The position numbers and the translations under genes were made by a program. From contig CAYORM010000029.1 of the NCBI GenBank assembly GCA_964406375.1, forward strand, positions 1-34,211: a stretch of DNA of 34,211 bases, given 5' to 3'. A model generated the notes under the pieces. It searched no databases, was not told the DNA's origin, and saw only the letters and a program-made list of their open reading frames with translations. Each line of letters opens with the position of its first letter. The stretch's first letter is position 1. This document shows positions 7,862 through 16,464 of this stretch, one piece after another. The DNA is from CAYORM01 sp964406375 (GTDB lineage Bacteria > Pseudomonadota > Alphaproteobacteria > DSM-16000 > Inquilinaceae).

Positions 7862-10800
7862 ATGGCGAGGCTGCGCGTGCTGCTGTGGGGGCTCCTCGGG
7901 GTCCTCGCGCTGATCCTCGCCCTCCTCCTCGCCGCGGTGACGATCGGGCGGCCGGTGCTGGCCTCTCTCGCCGCCGATCTGCTGCGCGGCCAGGGCATCG
8001 CCGTCGACCGGCTGACGCTCGACGAGATCGGCTGGCGCGAAGCGGTCGTCAGCGACGTCGTGCTCGACGGTGGTCGGGTGACCGCCCGCCGGATCGTCCT
8101 GGCCTATGATCCGGCCGACCTCCTTGCCGGCTCCCCGCCGGACCGCGTGCTGGTCGAAGGGGGCACGGTGCGGGCGACGATCGGGTCGGATGGTACCGTC
8201 CTCCTGCCCTTCGCCTCCGCTGACGCGGCGCCACAGGACACCGTCGTAGTGCCGGTCCTGCCGGCGATCAGCCTTCGTGACGGATCGGTGATCCTCGAGA
8301 CGCCGGTGGGCCTGATGACGCTGCCGATGGAAGCGGCACTCGCGCCAGAGGCGGGCGGCCTCCGCCTGGACGCGATCTTGCGGGCGCAGGCGGCAGGCGG
8401 CGAGGCCGCCATCCCGATCGAGGGCCGTATCGCTGCCGATGGCTCGGTCGATGGCATGCTGCGCCTGTCGGGCGAGCATTTCGATCTCGGCGCGCTGACC
8501 ATCGAGGGGGTGCGCGGCCGGATCACCGCGCAAGGGGCGATCGGCACGGCGCTGAGGCTCGACGGCGCCATCGCCATCCGCAGCGTCGCGGGTGCGGCCG
8601 TGTCGGATGCGGGCCTGGTGCCCGAGGGTGGCGGGCCATCGGCCGCCGCGCTGCACGATCTCGGCGGCGTCGACCTCGCTGCCATCGATCTGCGCGACAT
8701 AGGTCTGGTTGCCTCCGGTACCCCGGACCGGCTCGACAGCCTCCTTCTCCGCATGCGCTATGGTGAGACCGGCGGCAGCCTGTGGATCGATCTGCGCGAT
8801 GACGGGCAGGTGACGCGCCTCGTCGTCGACGCCGATCTGAGCCAGATCGAAGCCGTCGCGGGGCTCGTGCCCGCGATGCTGCCGGTGACGGGCGCGCTGC
8901 GCCTGCAGGCCGACGCCGCCGCTCCGGCGCGTATTCTCGACATCCTCGCCGCACCCTTCGATCAGGCGATCGACGGCGCCATCCGTCTGTCGGCCGCCGA
9001 TCTCGCGATCGGGGAGGACATCGCCATAAACCGGGCAGCGCTGGCCAGCGATGCGGTGCTGAGCGCCGATCGACTGGTGCTGTCGGGCGGTGAGACCTGG
9101 CGCTTGGCGGGGGCCTTCGGAACGCCGGCGCTCGCCGTCGACCTCGCCTGGGGGACCGGCGCCGCACCGCGCATCACCATCGACCGCCTCGCCTCCGGAT
9201 GGCGGGCCGAGACCGAAGGGACGGTGAGCGGCACGATCGACGGCTATGGCGTCGCGGGGCGGCTGACGGCGGCGCTCGTGGTGGATGCCGCCGGGCGGAC
9301 GGCGGTCGAACTCGGGCCGGCAGTGCTCGATCTCGCGCCGTTCACCCTCGGCGGGCTCATCTTCGATCCCGGCCGGGTGGCGATCGCGGGCAGCAGCACG
9401 ACGGAGGGTTGGCGGGCGCTGGCCTCGGGCGATCTCGCCCTCGTCGATCCCTTCGCCGAAGGCACCGCGCGCCGGGCGACGCTGTCGGGCGGTGTCGAGA
9501 TCCGGGCGCGTGGTGCATCCGTCGAGCTCGTCCCGATCGGCTGCCTTGCCCTTTATGCCCCGGCCGGCTCGCCGGCTCCGGGCATCGAACTCACGCGCCC
9601 GGCGACCGGCTCGGTCTGCGCGGTGTCGGGGCCGTTGCTCGACTGGGATGGCGAGCGGGCGCGGCTCGATCTGGCGCTGCGCGCGCTGTCTCTCGCGACG
9701 GCGGACGGCATCGAGGCCGAATGGGGCGCGGTCCTCGTCTCGGGCGACGTCGAGCGGGCAATCGATCTGACGGCCGTGGATGGCCGCGTCGCCTTGCCGG
9801 AGGACGATGTCGCGGTGGAGGATCTCGCGTTTGCCATCGGCTGGTCGGGGCAGGGGGGATGGCTCGGGGCCGCTCGGGCGGGTGCGATCGACATCCCCGG
9901 CATCGGCCCACCGGTCAGCGCGGATCTTCTCGTCCGACCGGACGGGGAGGGGCGCTTGGCGCTGGAGGGCGAGGCGAGCCTCGCGGCGACGGGGATCGCG
10001 GCGACCGTGTCGGGCAGCGTCGATCCGGCTACGGGTCACGGCCGCGTCACGGTGGACATTCCGGAGACCCGGCTGCGGCCCGGTGGCGTGCAACCGGCGA
10101 CGCTCGTGCCCGATCTGGGCGATCTCGACGTGACCGGCTTCGATGGTCGTCTCGGGGCGCGGACCACGCTCTCCTGGTCGCCGGAACTGGCGCTCGAGGT
10201 CGAGGCGCGGATGCGGGATGCCGGCTTCGTCACGCCTTTCGGTGTCGCATCGGGTGCCGATGGCCGCTTCACCATCACCGGTCCGTCGCCGATCCGCATG
10301 CCGTCGGGCCAGGAGCTCACGATCGACCGCTTCGATCTCGGCGTGCCGGTCGAGGATGTGAGGCTGCGTTTCGCACTCGACGGGGCCGGGCAGCTCTCGA
10401 TCGGCGGGCTCGGCTTCCGGTGGATCGGCGCGACGGTTGAGGTCGCGCCCTTCCGGATCGCGGCTCTGGCGCGCGAGCCGGCACGGATCACCGTCACCGG
10501 GCTCGAACTGCCGCGCCTTCTCGCACAATGGCCGGTCGCCGATCTCGCCACCACCGGTACGCTCGACGGCACCATCCCGTTCCGCCTCGACGGCGACACG
10601 ATCTTCATAGACCATGGCCGTCTGGTGTCGAGGGGGCCAGGGGTGATCAGCTATACCGGCGGGCTGTCGGCGGGCGCGACGGATGAGAATGTGACGCTGG
10701 TCACATCGGCGCTCGCGAACTTTCGCTACGAGACTCTGGAGCTGATGCTCGATGGCGGTACCGGCGGCGATGCCGAGGTGCGGCTGTCGATCCGCGGCGC

Positions 10801-10957
10801 CAATCCGGACGTCTATGACGGCTATCCGATTGCCTTGAATGTGAACCTGACGGGTGCCCTCTACGACATCATCCGCACCAGCCTGGAGACGGCGCGCATC
10901 GATGACGCCGCCCGGGAATGGCTGGAGCGCGGGAATGACAGCCTGCTCGGACGCTGA
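7862..10957 (+). CDS. ydbH: YdbH-family intermembrane lipid-transport protein (AsmA/TamB-like)
   Basis: A 1031-residue protein with one N-terminal membrane helix (VLLWGLLGVLALILALLLAA) followed by a long, low-complexity, beta-rich periplasmic region. This is the hallmark of AsmA-like bridge proteins that form a hydrophobic groove between inner and outer membrane. The C-terminus (GYPIALNVNLTGALYDIIRTSL) matches the YdbH end. In E. coli YdbH works with the lipoprotein YnbE to move phospholipid, redundantly with TamB and YhdP. ATG 7862 is preferred because GGGGAG lies ~9 bases upstream and the membrane helix follows directly. ynbE follows after 10 bases and ydbL after that, so the family call is strongly supported by context. 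Confidence 0.88.
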   Translation: MARLRVLLWGLLGVLALILALLLAAVTIGRPVLASLAADLLRGQGIAVDRLTLDEIGWREAVVSDVVLDGGRVTARRIVLAYDPADLLAGSPPDRVLVEGGTVRATIGSDGTVLLPFASADAAPQDTVVVPVLPAISLRDGSVILETPVGLMTLPMEAALAPEAGGLRLDAILRAQAAGGEAAIPIEGRIAADGSVDGMLRLSGEHFDLGALTIEGVRGRITAQGAIGTALRLDGAIAIRSVAGAAVSDAGLVPEGGGPSAAALHDLGGVDLAAIDLRDIGLVASGTPDRLDSLLLRMRYGETGGSLWIDLRDDGQVTRLVVDADLSQIEAVAGLVPAMLPVTGALRLQADAAAPARILDILAAPFDQAIDGAIRLSAADLAIGEDIAINRAALASDAVLSADRLVLSGGETWRLAGAFGTPALAVDLAWGTGAAPRITIDRLASGWRAETEGTVSGTIDGYGVAGRLTAALVVDAAGRTAVELGPAVLDLAPFTLGGLIFDPGRVAIAGSSTTEGWRALASGDLALVDPFAEGTARRATLSGGVEIRARGASVELVPIGCLALYAPAGSPAPGIELTRPATGSVCAVSGPLLDWDGERARLDLALRALSLATADGIEAEWGAVLVSGDVERAIDLTAVDGRVALPEDDVAVEDLAFAIGWSGQGGWLGAARAGAIDIPGIGPPVSADLLVRPDGEGRLALEGEASLAATGIAATVSGSVDPATGHGRVTVDIPETRLRPGGVQPATLVPDLGDLDVTGFDGRLGARTTLSWSPELALEVEARMRDAGFVTPFGVASGADGRFTITGPSPIRMPSGQELTIDRFDLGVPVEDVRLRFALDGAGQLSIGGLGFRWIGATVEVAPFRIAALAREPARITVTGLELPRLLAQWPVADLATTGTLDGTIPFRLDGDTIFIDHGRLVSRGPGVISYTGGLSAGATDENVTLVTSALANFRYETLELMLDGGTGGDAEVRLSIRGANPDVYDGYPIALNVNLTGALYDIIRTSLETARIDDAAREWLERGNDSLLGR

Positions 10958-10967
10958 GGACGGAGCG

Positions 10968-11195
10968 ATGACCGTGATACCGATCCGCCGGCCGGCCGGC
11001 CATCCGCCCCGATGGATGGCGCCGGCTTTGATCGCCCTGCTGCTCGCGGGCGCGGCCTGTTCTCCGACGGTGCGGGTCGAGGCACCGGACCGGCCGATCG
11101 AGATCAACCTCAACGTCCGGATCGACCAGGAGGTGCGGATCACCGTCGACCGCGAGCTCGACGAGGCCATCCGCGCCAATCCGGACATCTTCTGA
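10968..11195 (+). CDS. ynbE: YnbE-family outer-membrane lipoprotein
   Basis: A 75-residue lipoprotein. A hydrophobic segment ends in LLLAGAAC, a slightly unusual lipobox, so the mature protein would begin at that cysteine. The mature part (VEAPDRPIEINLNVRIDQEV, then RITVDRELDEAIRANPDIF) is the YnbE domain almost throughout. In E. coli, YnbE multimers dock on the C-terminus of YdbH and complete the bridge at the outer membrane. ATG 10968 has GAGGACGGAG just upstream and lies 10 bases after ydbH. Confidence 0.9.
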   Translation: MTVIPIRRPAGHPPRWMAPALIALLLAGAACSPTVRVEAPDRPIEINLNVRIDQEVRITVDRELDEAIRANPDIF

Positions 11196-11226
11196 CGCCG
11201 ACACCTTCTGACGGAGGCCCCGCGCG

Positions 11227-11556
11227 ATGCGCGCCACCCGCCGACGCTTCATTGCCGCCACCGCCGCCACGACGCTGCTTCTTGCCGCCGTGCCGGCCTT
11301 CGCCCTGACCCTCGACGAGGCCCGCGACGGCGGGCTCGTGGCGGAAGGCATGAACGGATACCTGATCGCGGTCGACGGCTCGGCCCGCGCCCTGGTCGAT
11401 GACATCAACCGCCAGCGCCGCGCCGTCTATCAGCAGACGGCGGCCGAGACCGGCCAGCCGCTCGCGATCGTCGAGACGCTGGCGGGCGAGCGGCAGATCA
11501 GCCGCGCCCGGCCCGGCTGGCTGATCGAGACGCCGAGCGGGATCCGCGCGAAATAG
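11227..11556 (+). CDS. ydbL: YdbL-family periplasmic protein (DUF1318)
   Basis: A 109-residue exported protein. The N-terminus TRRRFIAA followed by a hydrophobic stretch ending AVPAFA looks like a twin-arginine signal, which is unusual because the E. coli homologue is regarded as an ordinary periplasmic protein. The mature part (LTLDEARDGGLVAEGMNGYL, INRQRRAVYQQTAAETGQPL) is the DUF1318 domain. YdbL is thought to modulate YdbH-YnbE assembly. The start has GGAGG nearby. It is third in the ydbH-ynbE-ydbL operon, 31 bases after ynbE. Confidence 0.88.
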   Translation: MRATRRRFIAATAATTLLLAAVPAFALTLDEARDGGLVAEGMNGYLIAVDGSARALVDDINRQRRAVYQQTAAETGQPLAIVETLAGERQISRARPGWLIETPSGIRAK

Positions 11557-11565
11557 TCGCGGATC
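11541..11565 (+). terminator. Hairpin across the ydbL stop codon
   Basis: GATCCGCG (11541-11548) and CGCGGATC (11558-11565) form a perfect 8-bp stem with a 9-base loop that contains the ydbL stop codon. It lies between ydbL and a convergent gene whose stop is at 11567, so it may end transcription from both sides. There is no T-run. Confidence 0.5.
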
Positions 11566-11566
11566 G

Positions 11567-12295
11567 TTATCCGAAGGCGCAGACCTCGGCGGTGACCCGG
11601 ATGAAGCCGCGCTCATCGCCTTCGACGATGGTGAACCGCCATTCCTGATTGCGCAGCACCAGCGTCGTGAAGAGCGGCAGCGTGCCGCTGACGGTGCTCT
11701 GCTCGCCCTCGATCGTCTGGAAGGTGACGGTCACCGGCTCGGCGGCGTCGAACCAGGGCTGCGCCCGACCCTGGTCGTCCAGCACGCTCTCACCACGGCC
11801 GCCGACGACGATGCGATTGCCGGCGAAGGAGACGGAGGTGTTCGAGCCGGAATAGGCCTGGGTGGCGAGGATGAAGCGCTTGCTCTCATCGGCCCGACAG
11901 TCGCGCGGCTCGGAGGCATTGGCGATGTAGAGGGCAAGACGGTCGGGGCTCAGACCCTCGGCCAACCGCGCCGCCACCTGGTCGGCGAAGCGCCGCGCGA
12001 TCCCGGTCGGCACCTCGCGCTCGAAGCGCTCCAGGAGATCGGCGTATTGGATCTGCGCGGTCTGGGCTGCGGCTTCGAGCTGCACCATCTGGTGTTCGAG
12101 CGCCGTATTGGCCGCCGTCAGTGTCTCGATCCTTTCGCGGAGCTGCCCTTCGATGCCGCGCGTCCGCTCGACGCCGAGCTGGTAGGCGAAAGCCGCCGCG
12201 GCGATGATGGTACCAAGGAGAAGGAGTGTCCGGAGGACTCCGGCCCAGAAGCGCCGACGATATCTGCGGTCCGGGTCGTATCGGCCGAGCCCCAT
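11567..12295 (-). CDS. Membrane-anchored coiled-coil protein, unknown function
   Basis: A 242-residue protein I do not recognise. A basic N-terminus (DPDRRYRRRFWAG) precedes one membrane helix (LLLLGTIIAAAAFAYQLGV, ~23-42). A coiled coil then runs to ~90 (GIEGQLRERIETLTAANTAL onward), and a C-terminal domain of ~140 residues rich in beta-type patterning follows. The topology suggests a cytoplasmic N-terminus and a periplasmic bulk, with two cysteines (ASEPRDC and AEVCAFG) that could form a disulfide. ATG 12295 is chosen because GGAGCGAGAAGA lies upstream. It is convergent with ydbL and divergent from mmsA, so neither neighbour need be functionally linked. Confidence 0.72.
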   Translation of the reverse strand: MGLGRYDPDRRYRRRFWAGVLRTLLLLGTIIAAAAFAYQLGVERTRGIEGQLRERIETLTAANTALEHQMVQLEAAAQTAQIQYADLLERFEREVPTGIARRFADQVAARLAEGLSPDRLALYIANASEPRDCRADESKRFILATQAYSGSNTSVSFAGNRIVVGGRGESVLDDQGRAQPWFDAAEPVTVTFQTIEGEQSTVSGTLPLFTTLVLRNQEWRFTIVEGDERGFIRVTAEVCAFG

Positions 12296-12455
12296 CTTCT
12301 GTCTTCTCGCTCCTCCATCCGGGGCCGTGACTGACCGGCCCTGCGGCCTTCTATAGAAACAAGGCCGGGCCGAGAGGTAGACCAATCCGTCAGCCGCGCC
12401 AAGCCGCCCGACTGCCTGCCGCGGCTTCCGCCGGGCGGTGCGACCTCGTAAGGTG

Positions 12456-12491
12456 GCCCGCCGCCAGGGCGGCGGGCGCCGTTCGGGCGCC
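12456..12491 (+). promoter_or_regulatory. Tandem overlapping hairpins in the mmsA leader
   Basis: GCCCGCCGCC (12456-12465) and GGCGGCGGGC (12468-12477) make a perfect 10-bp inverted repeat with only AG between the arms. GGCGCC (12475-12480) and GGCGCC (12486-12491) make a second hairpin. The two share bases 12475-12477, so they compete in part. The second ends 7 bases before the GGAGGA Shine-Dalgarno of mmsA. A role in attenuation or translation control is inference. Confidence 0.45.
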
Positions 12492-12507
12492 GGGTTCGGA
12501 GGAAGTA

Positions 12508-14004
12508 ATGGTGGAACGGATCAATCATTGGATTGGCGGCGCACGCGTCGCGGGACGAAGCGGCCGCAGCGGGGAGGTGTTCAACCCCGCGACGGGAGAG
12601 GTGACGGCGCTGGTCGATTTCGCCTCCAAGAGCGAGGTCGAAGGGGCGATCCGCACCGCACAGGCGGCGCTGCCGGCCTGGGCCGCCACCCCGCCGATCG
12701 TCCGCGCCCGCGTGATGTTCCGTTTCAAGCAGCTCGTGGAGGAGGGGATCGGCGAACTCGCCGAGATCGTCACGCGCGAGCATGGCAAGGTGCTGTCCGA
12801 TGCCAAGGGCTCGATCCAGCGGGGCATCGAATGCATCGAGTTCGCCTGCGGCATTCCGCAGCTGCTGAAGGGCGAGTACAGCGAGAATATCGGCCGTGAG
12901 ATCGACAGCTATGCGATCCGGCAGCCGGTCGGCGTCTGCGCCGGCATCACGCCCTTCAACTTCCCGGCCATGGTGCCGTTGTGGATGGTGCCGCTGGCCC
13001 TCGCCTGCGGGAACACCTTCGTGCTGAAGCCGTCCGAGAAGGACCCCTCGGCCTCAGTCTGGCTTGCCGAGAAGCTGGCCCAGGCCGGCCTGCCGGCGGG
13101 CGTGCTGAACGTCGTCCACGGCGACAAGGAGGCGGTCGACACGCTCCTCACCGATCCCGGGATCGCGGCGATCAGCTTCGTCGGCTCGACGGCGATCGGC
13201 GAGTACATCTATGCGACGGCGGCGGCGCACGGAAAGCGGGTCCAGGCGTTGTGCGGCGCCAAGAACCACATGGTGGTGATGCCGGATGCCGATCTCGACA
13301 AGGCGGTCGATGCGCTGATGGGGGCCGGCTACGGGTCGGCCGGCGAGCGCTGCATGGCGATCTCGGTCGCGGTGGCGGTCGGCGATGTCGGCGACCGGCT
13401 GATCGAGCGGTTGGCGCCGAAGGTGCGTGCGCTGAAGGTCGGGCCGGGCACCGATCCGGAGAGCGAGATGGGGCCGCTGGTCACCCGGCAGCACCGCGAC
13501 AAGGTCAGCGCCTATGTCGATCTCGGCGTCCAGGAGGGGGCGGAGCTCGTCGTCGACGGCCGAGGCCTGACGCTCCAGGGCTATGAGGGCGGCTTCTTCA
13601 TGGGCGGCACGCTCTTCGACCGCGTCACCGAGGAGATGCGGATCTACAAGGAAGAGATCTTCGGCCCGGTGCTGAGCGTGATGCGGGTGCCGGATTTCAA
13701 GCAGGCGCTCGACCTCGTCAACAATCACGAATACGGCAACGGTGCCGCGATCTTCACCCGTGACGGCGATGCCGCGCGCACCTTCGTGTCGAACTGCAAT
13801 ATCGGCATGGTCGGGGTGAACGTTCCGATCCCGGTGCCGATGGCCTTCCACACCTTCGGCGGCTGGAAGCGGTCGGCCTTCGGCGATCTCGGCATCTACG
13901 GGCCGGATGGCGTGAAGTTCTACACCAAGCAGAAGACCGTCACCTCGCGCTGGCCCACGGGCATCAAGGGCGGCGCGGAATTCACGATGCCGGTGATGCG
14001 CTGA
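12508..14004 (+). CDS. mmsA: Methylmalonate-semialdehyde dehydrogenase (CoA-acylating)
   Basis: A 498-residue aldehyde dehydrogenase that converts methylmalonate or malonate semialdehyde, with CoA and NAD, to propionyl- or acetyl-CoA. It acts in valine and inositol breakdown. Family marks are PVGVCAGITPFNFPAMVPLW, FVLKPSEKDPS, ISFVGSTAIGEYIYATAA, CGAKNHMVVMPDADLDKAVD and the catalytic C282 in GYGSAGERCMA. The C-terminal GGWKRSAFGDLGIYG is also typical. The GGAGGAAGTA-ATG start is clear. No other valine or inositol genes are adjacent, so it stands alone here, with structured leader RNA in front and a strong terminator behind. Confidence 0.95.
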   Translation: MVERINHWIGGARVAGRSGRSGEVFNPATGEVTALVDFASKSEVEGAIRTAQAALPAWAATPPIVRARVMFRFKQLVEEGIGELAEIVTREHGKVLSDAKGSIQRGIECIEFACGIPQLLKGEYSENIGREIDSYAIRQPVGVCAGITPFNFPAMVPLWMVPLALACGNTFVLKPSEKDPSASVWLAEKLAQAGLPAGVLNVVHGDKEAVDTLLTDPGIAAISFVGSTAIGEYIYATAAAHGKRVQALCGAKNHMVVMPDADLDKAVDALMGAGYGSAGERCMAISVAVAVGDVGDRLIERLAPKVRALKVGPGTDPESEMGPLVTRQHRDKVSAYVDLGVQEGAELVVDGRGLTLQGYEGGFFMGGTLFDRVTEEMRIYKEEIFGPVLSVMRVPDFKQALDLVNNHEYGNGAAIFTRDGDAARTFVSNCNIGMVGVNVPIPVPMAFHTFGGWKRSAFGDLGIYGPDGVKFYTKQKTVTSRWPTGIKGGAEFTMPVMR

Positions 14005-14011
14005 CGGGAAT

Positions 14012-14049
14012 CCGGCCTCCAGGCTCGCAGTACCGGGCCTGGAGGCCGG
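14012..14049. terminator. Strong bidirectional terminator hairpin
   Basis: CCGGCCTCCAGGC (14012-14024) and GCCTGGAGGCCGG (14037-14049) form a perfect 13-bp stem with a 12-base loop, between the convergent mmsA and lptD stop codons. CCTTCT follows on the plus side. This is the strongest hairpin in the window by length. Confidence 0.75.
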
Positions 14050-14067
14050 CCTTCTGGATGAGCGGGC

Positions 14068-16395
14068 TCAGATGCGCGGCGGGGCCCGCGGCGACTCCCG
14101 GTAGGAGCCGACGCCGGTGAAGACCGGGTCGGTCGAGAAGGAGGTCACGTTGCGCAGCCCGATCGTGACATAGACGGCGACCTCGCCGTCGAGCTCCTCA
14201 TTGCTGCTGTAGCGCTGCTCGATCGAGGTGCCGAAGATGAAGCACTCATCGGCGTAGCGCAGCCCGGCCCGGTAGCCGTACAGCTCCTCCTCGGCGATGT
14301 CGTAGCTGAACGAGCCTGCCGCGGTCCAATTCTCGTTTATCCGCGTGCTGAAGCCGAGGCGGATCTGCTCTTGATCCTCCAGCAGATCGTCGCTGCCTTC
14401 CGTTGCCAGGAAGGTATAGGAGGTGCTCAGCCGGAAATCGCTCGGGCCCACCGCGGCGACGACGCTGTGGCGGCGGCTCTCCAGCGTCTCGTTGTCGAGC
14501 CGGAAGCGCCAGTCCAGATCGACCCAGGCATGCGGCTTGAGGGTGACGCGGCCGACGATGTCCGAGAACTCGTCATAGAGGCCCGAGCTCTCGGTGAAGC
14601 TGTCATCGACCTCGAAGCGGTAGCTCTGGCCGAGGAAGATCGTCGAGGAGGTTCCGTCCGGCCCGAACAAGCCCCAGCGCAGCCCATAGGTGATCCGCTG
14701 GCCGCCTTCGACCCGATCGAGGCCGGGGAAGCGGTTGTCGCTGAACAGGTTGATCTCGTCGAATTCGGGGTCGGCGCTGTCGTTGTTCGGGATGTCGGCC
14801 GAGGGATCGATGGTCGGCGCCACCGTGAAGCCGACGACCGGCTCGATGAGTTGCTGATAGGTGCCCCAGGGCGTCTCGAGCGGTCCGACCAGCGGGTAAC
14901 GCCCCACCACCGAGGCGACCGGGTAGAAGCGTCCCGAGAAGACGTCGTCACGGGTCGGCAGGGTGCCGTTCGCGCCGGGCAGCTCGTCCGACCAGTAGAG
15001 ATCGCCGCGCACCGAGCCGCGGGCGGTCACCACGAGGCCGAAATCGGTGTAGATCTCGCGCTGCCAGCCGGCCTGCACCGACAGGCGCTGCGTGTCGAGC
15101 GCGGCGTAGGGCGCCGCCGCCGTCGCCTCGTCGTCGCGCCACAGATTGATCAGGCTGGCATTGGCGAACCACTGGCCGCCGAGGGGTGCCTCGCCCGGCT
15201 CGCCCATGTAGTTCGCATTGAACCAGGGCAGGATGTAAGGGGAGGTGGCCTTGGTGCTGCGCAGATCCTGGAAGGCGAAGCCCTCGACCGAGACGTAGGA
15301 CAGGCCGAAGAAGCCCTCGGTCCACACGCGGTTCTGCAGCACGTCCTCGTCGGAGATGCGGAAGGTCTCGAGGAAGAGGTCGTCCGAAGCCCAGCGAATC
15401 TCCGCCCCCGACCGCCAATTCTCGTCCCATTCGATCAGTGCGTCGGCGAAGATGTGGCCGCGCCACTCCTCATCGTCGGATCCCTCGCCCTCGGTCGAGA
15501 GCGTGTCGTCGGAGCGGTTGATGCTGCCGTCGATGATCAGGCTGGCATTGTCGAGCCGCAGCCGGTACTCGGCGCCGAGCAGCAGGCCGGCATTCTGCGT
15601 CGCCGTACCCTTAAAGGTGATGTCCTGGTTGGGCGCGATGTCGAGATAATACTGGCCGGCGAAGAAGCCGCCCAGCACGCTGGAGCGTCCCAGCATCGGT
15701 GTCAGGAACCCCGATCGCCGGTCGACCGTCGGGTCGGGATGGCTGAAATAGGGCGTGTAGAGGATCGGGATGCCGAAGAATTCGAGCGAGGCATCCCTGT
15801 AGATGATGTCCTTGGCGACGGCGTCGTGGGTCACCGTGCCCGCGCGGAGCTGCCAGAGCGGCGCGCGGCTCGGATCTTCCTCGCAGGGCTCGCAGGCCGA
15901 ATAGACGGCATCGCTGAGGATGGTGATCTCGCCGCGCTCACGCGTCGCGGAGGAGCCGGCGAGGCGCGAATTATCGGCCAGCAGGACGGCGACGCGGTTG
16001 ACGAAACCGTCCTTCAGGTCATCGGTGACGTTGGCTTCCTCGGCGAAGAAGACATCGCCGTTCGGCTCGGCCAGCACGACATTGCCGCGGGCGGTGACGA
16101 TCTCGGTCACCCGGTCATAGACCACCTCGTCGGCGCGCAGAATGCGCGCGCCCTGGCTGATCTCGACACGACCCCGCGCGGTGACGGTATTGGCCCGCTG
16201 GTCGAAGATCAGCTCGTCCGCCGTGATGACGGCGGGCTCATGCGCAGTCTCGTCGGTCGGATCGAAGCCGGGCAGCGACTGTGCGGCGGCAGAGGTGCCG
16301 AGAACGGCGACGACCGCCGCCGCGGATACGGCGCCGGCGATACGGCCCAGGCGAGGCGTCTGGCGCAAGGAGGGGTCCGCCGGCTTCCGACTCAT
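14068..16395 (-). CDS. lptD: LPS-assembly protein LptD (outer-membrane beta-barrel)
   Basis: A 775-residue outer-membrane LPS translocon subunit that inserts lipopolysaccharide into the outer leaflet with LptE. A signal peptide (IAGAVSAAAVVAVLGTSAAA, then AQS) is followed by the OstA/LptA-like beta-jellyroll (ITADELIFDQRANTVTARGR, ILRADEVVYDRVTEIVTARG). After it come the alphaproteobacterial CEPCEEDPSRAPLWQLRAGT insert with its cysteine pair and the long barrel with alternating aromatic strands. ATG 16395 is chosen over an upstream TTG because the signal peptide then has a normal length. It follows the helicase on the same strand after 69 bases. The usual surA-pdxA-ksgA partners are not adjacent here. 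Confidence 0.93.
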   Translation of the reverse strand: MSRKPADPSLRQTPRLGRIAGAVSAAAVVAVLGTSAAAQSLPGFDPTDETAHEPAVITADELIFDQRANTVTARGRVEISQGARILRADEVVYDRVTEIVTARGNVVLAEPNGDVFFAEEANVTDDLKDGFVNRVAVLLADNSRLAGSSATRERGEITILSDAVYSACEPCEEDPSRAPLWQLRAGTVTHDAVAKDIIYRDASLEFFGIPILYTPYFSHPDPTVDRRSGFLTPMLGRSSVLGGFFAGQYYLDIAPNQDITFKGTATQNAGLLLGAEYRLRLDNASLIIDGSINRSDDTLSTEGEGSDDEEWRGHIFADALIEWDENWRSGAEIRWASDDLFLETFRISDEDVLQNRVWTEGFFGLSYVSVEGFAFQDLRSTKATSPYILPWFNANYMGEPGEAPLGGQWFANASLINLWRDDEATAAAPYAALDTQRLSVQAGWQREIYTDFGLVVTARGSVRGDLYWSDELPGANGTLPTRDDVFSGRFYPVASVVGRYPLVGPLETPWGTYQQLIEPVVGFTVAPTIDPSADIPNNDSADPEFDEINLFSDNRFPGLDRVEGGQRITYGLRWGLFGPDGTSSTIFLGQSYRFEVDDSFTESSGLYDEFSDIVGRVTLKPHAWVDLDWRFRLDNETLESRRHSVVAAVGPSDFRLSTSYTFLATEGSDDLLEDQEQIRLGFSTRINENWTAAGSFSYDIAEEELYGYRAGLRYADECFIFGTSIEQRYSSNEELDGEVAVYVTIGLRNVTSFSTDPVFTGVGSYRESPRAPPRI

Positions 16396-16464
16396 GCCCG
16401 AATTAGCCGTGATCGAAAAGGCCAAGTCAATCGCGCGGCCGGAGCGGCGACGGGCAGCCGGGCT

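Noticed and set aside
12508..14004. A valine or inositol catabolism gene cluster around mmsA
   Set aside because: No other pathway gene lies next to it; the neighbours are envelope genes.
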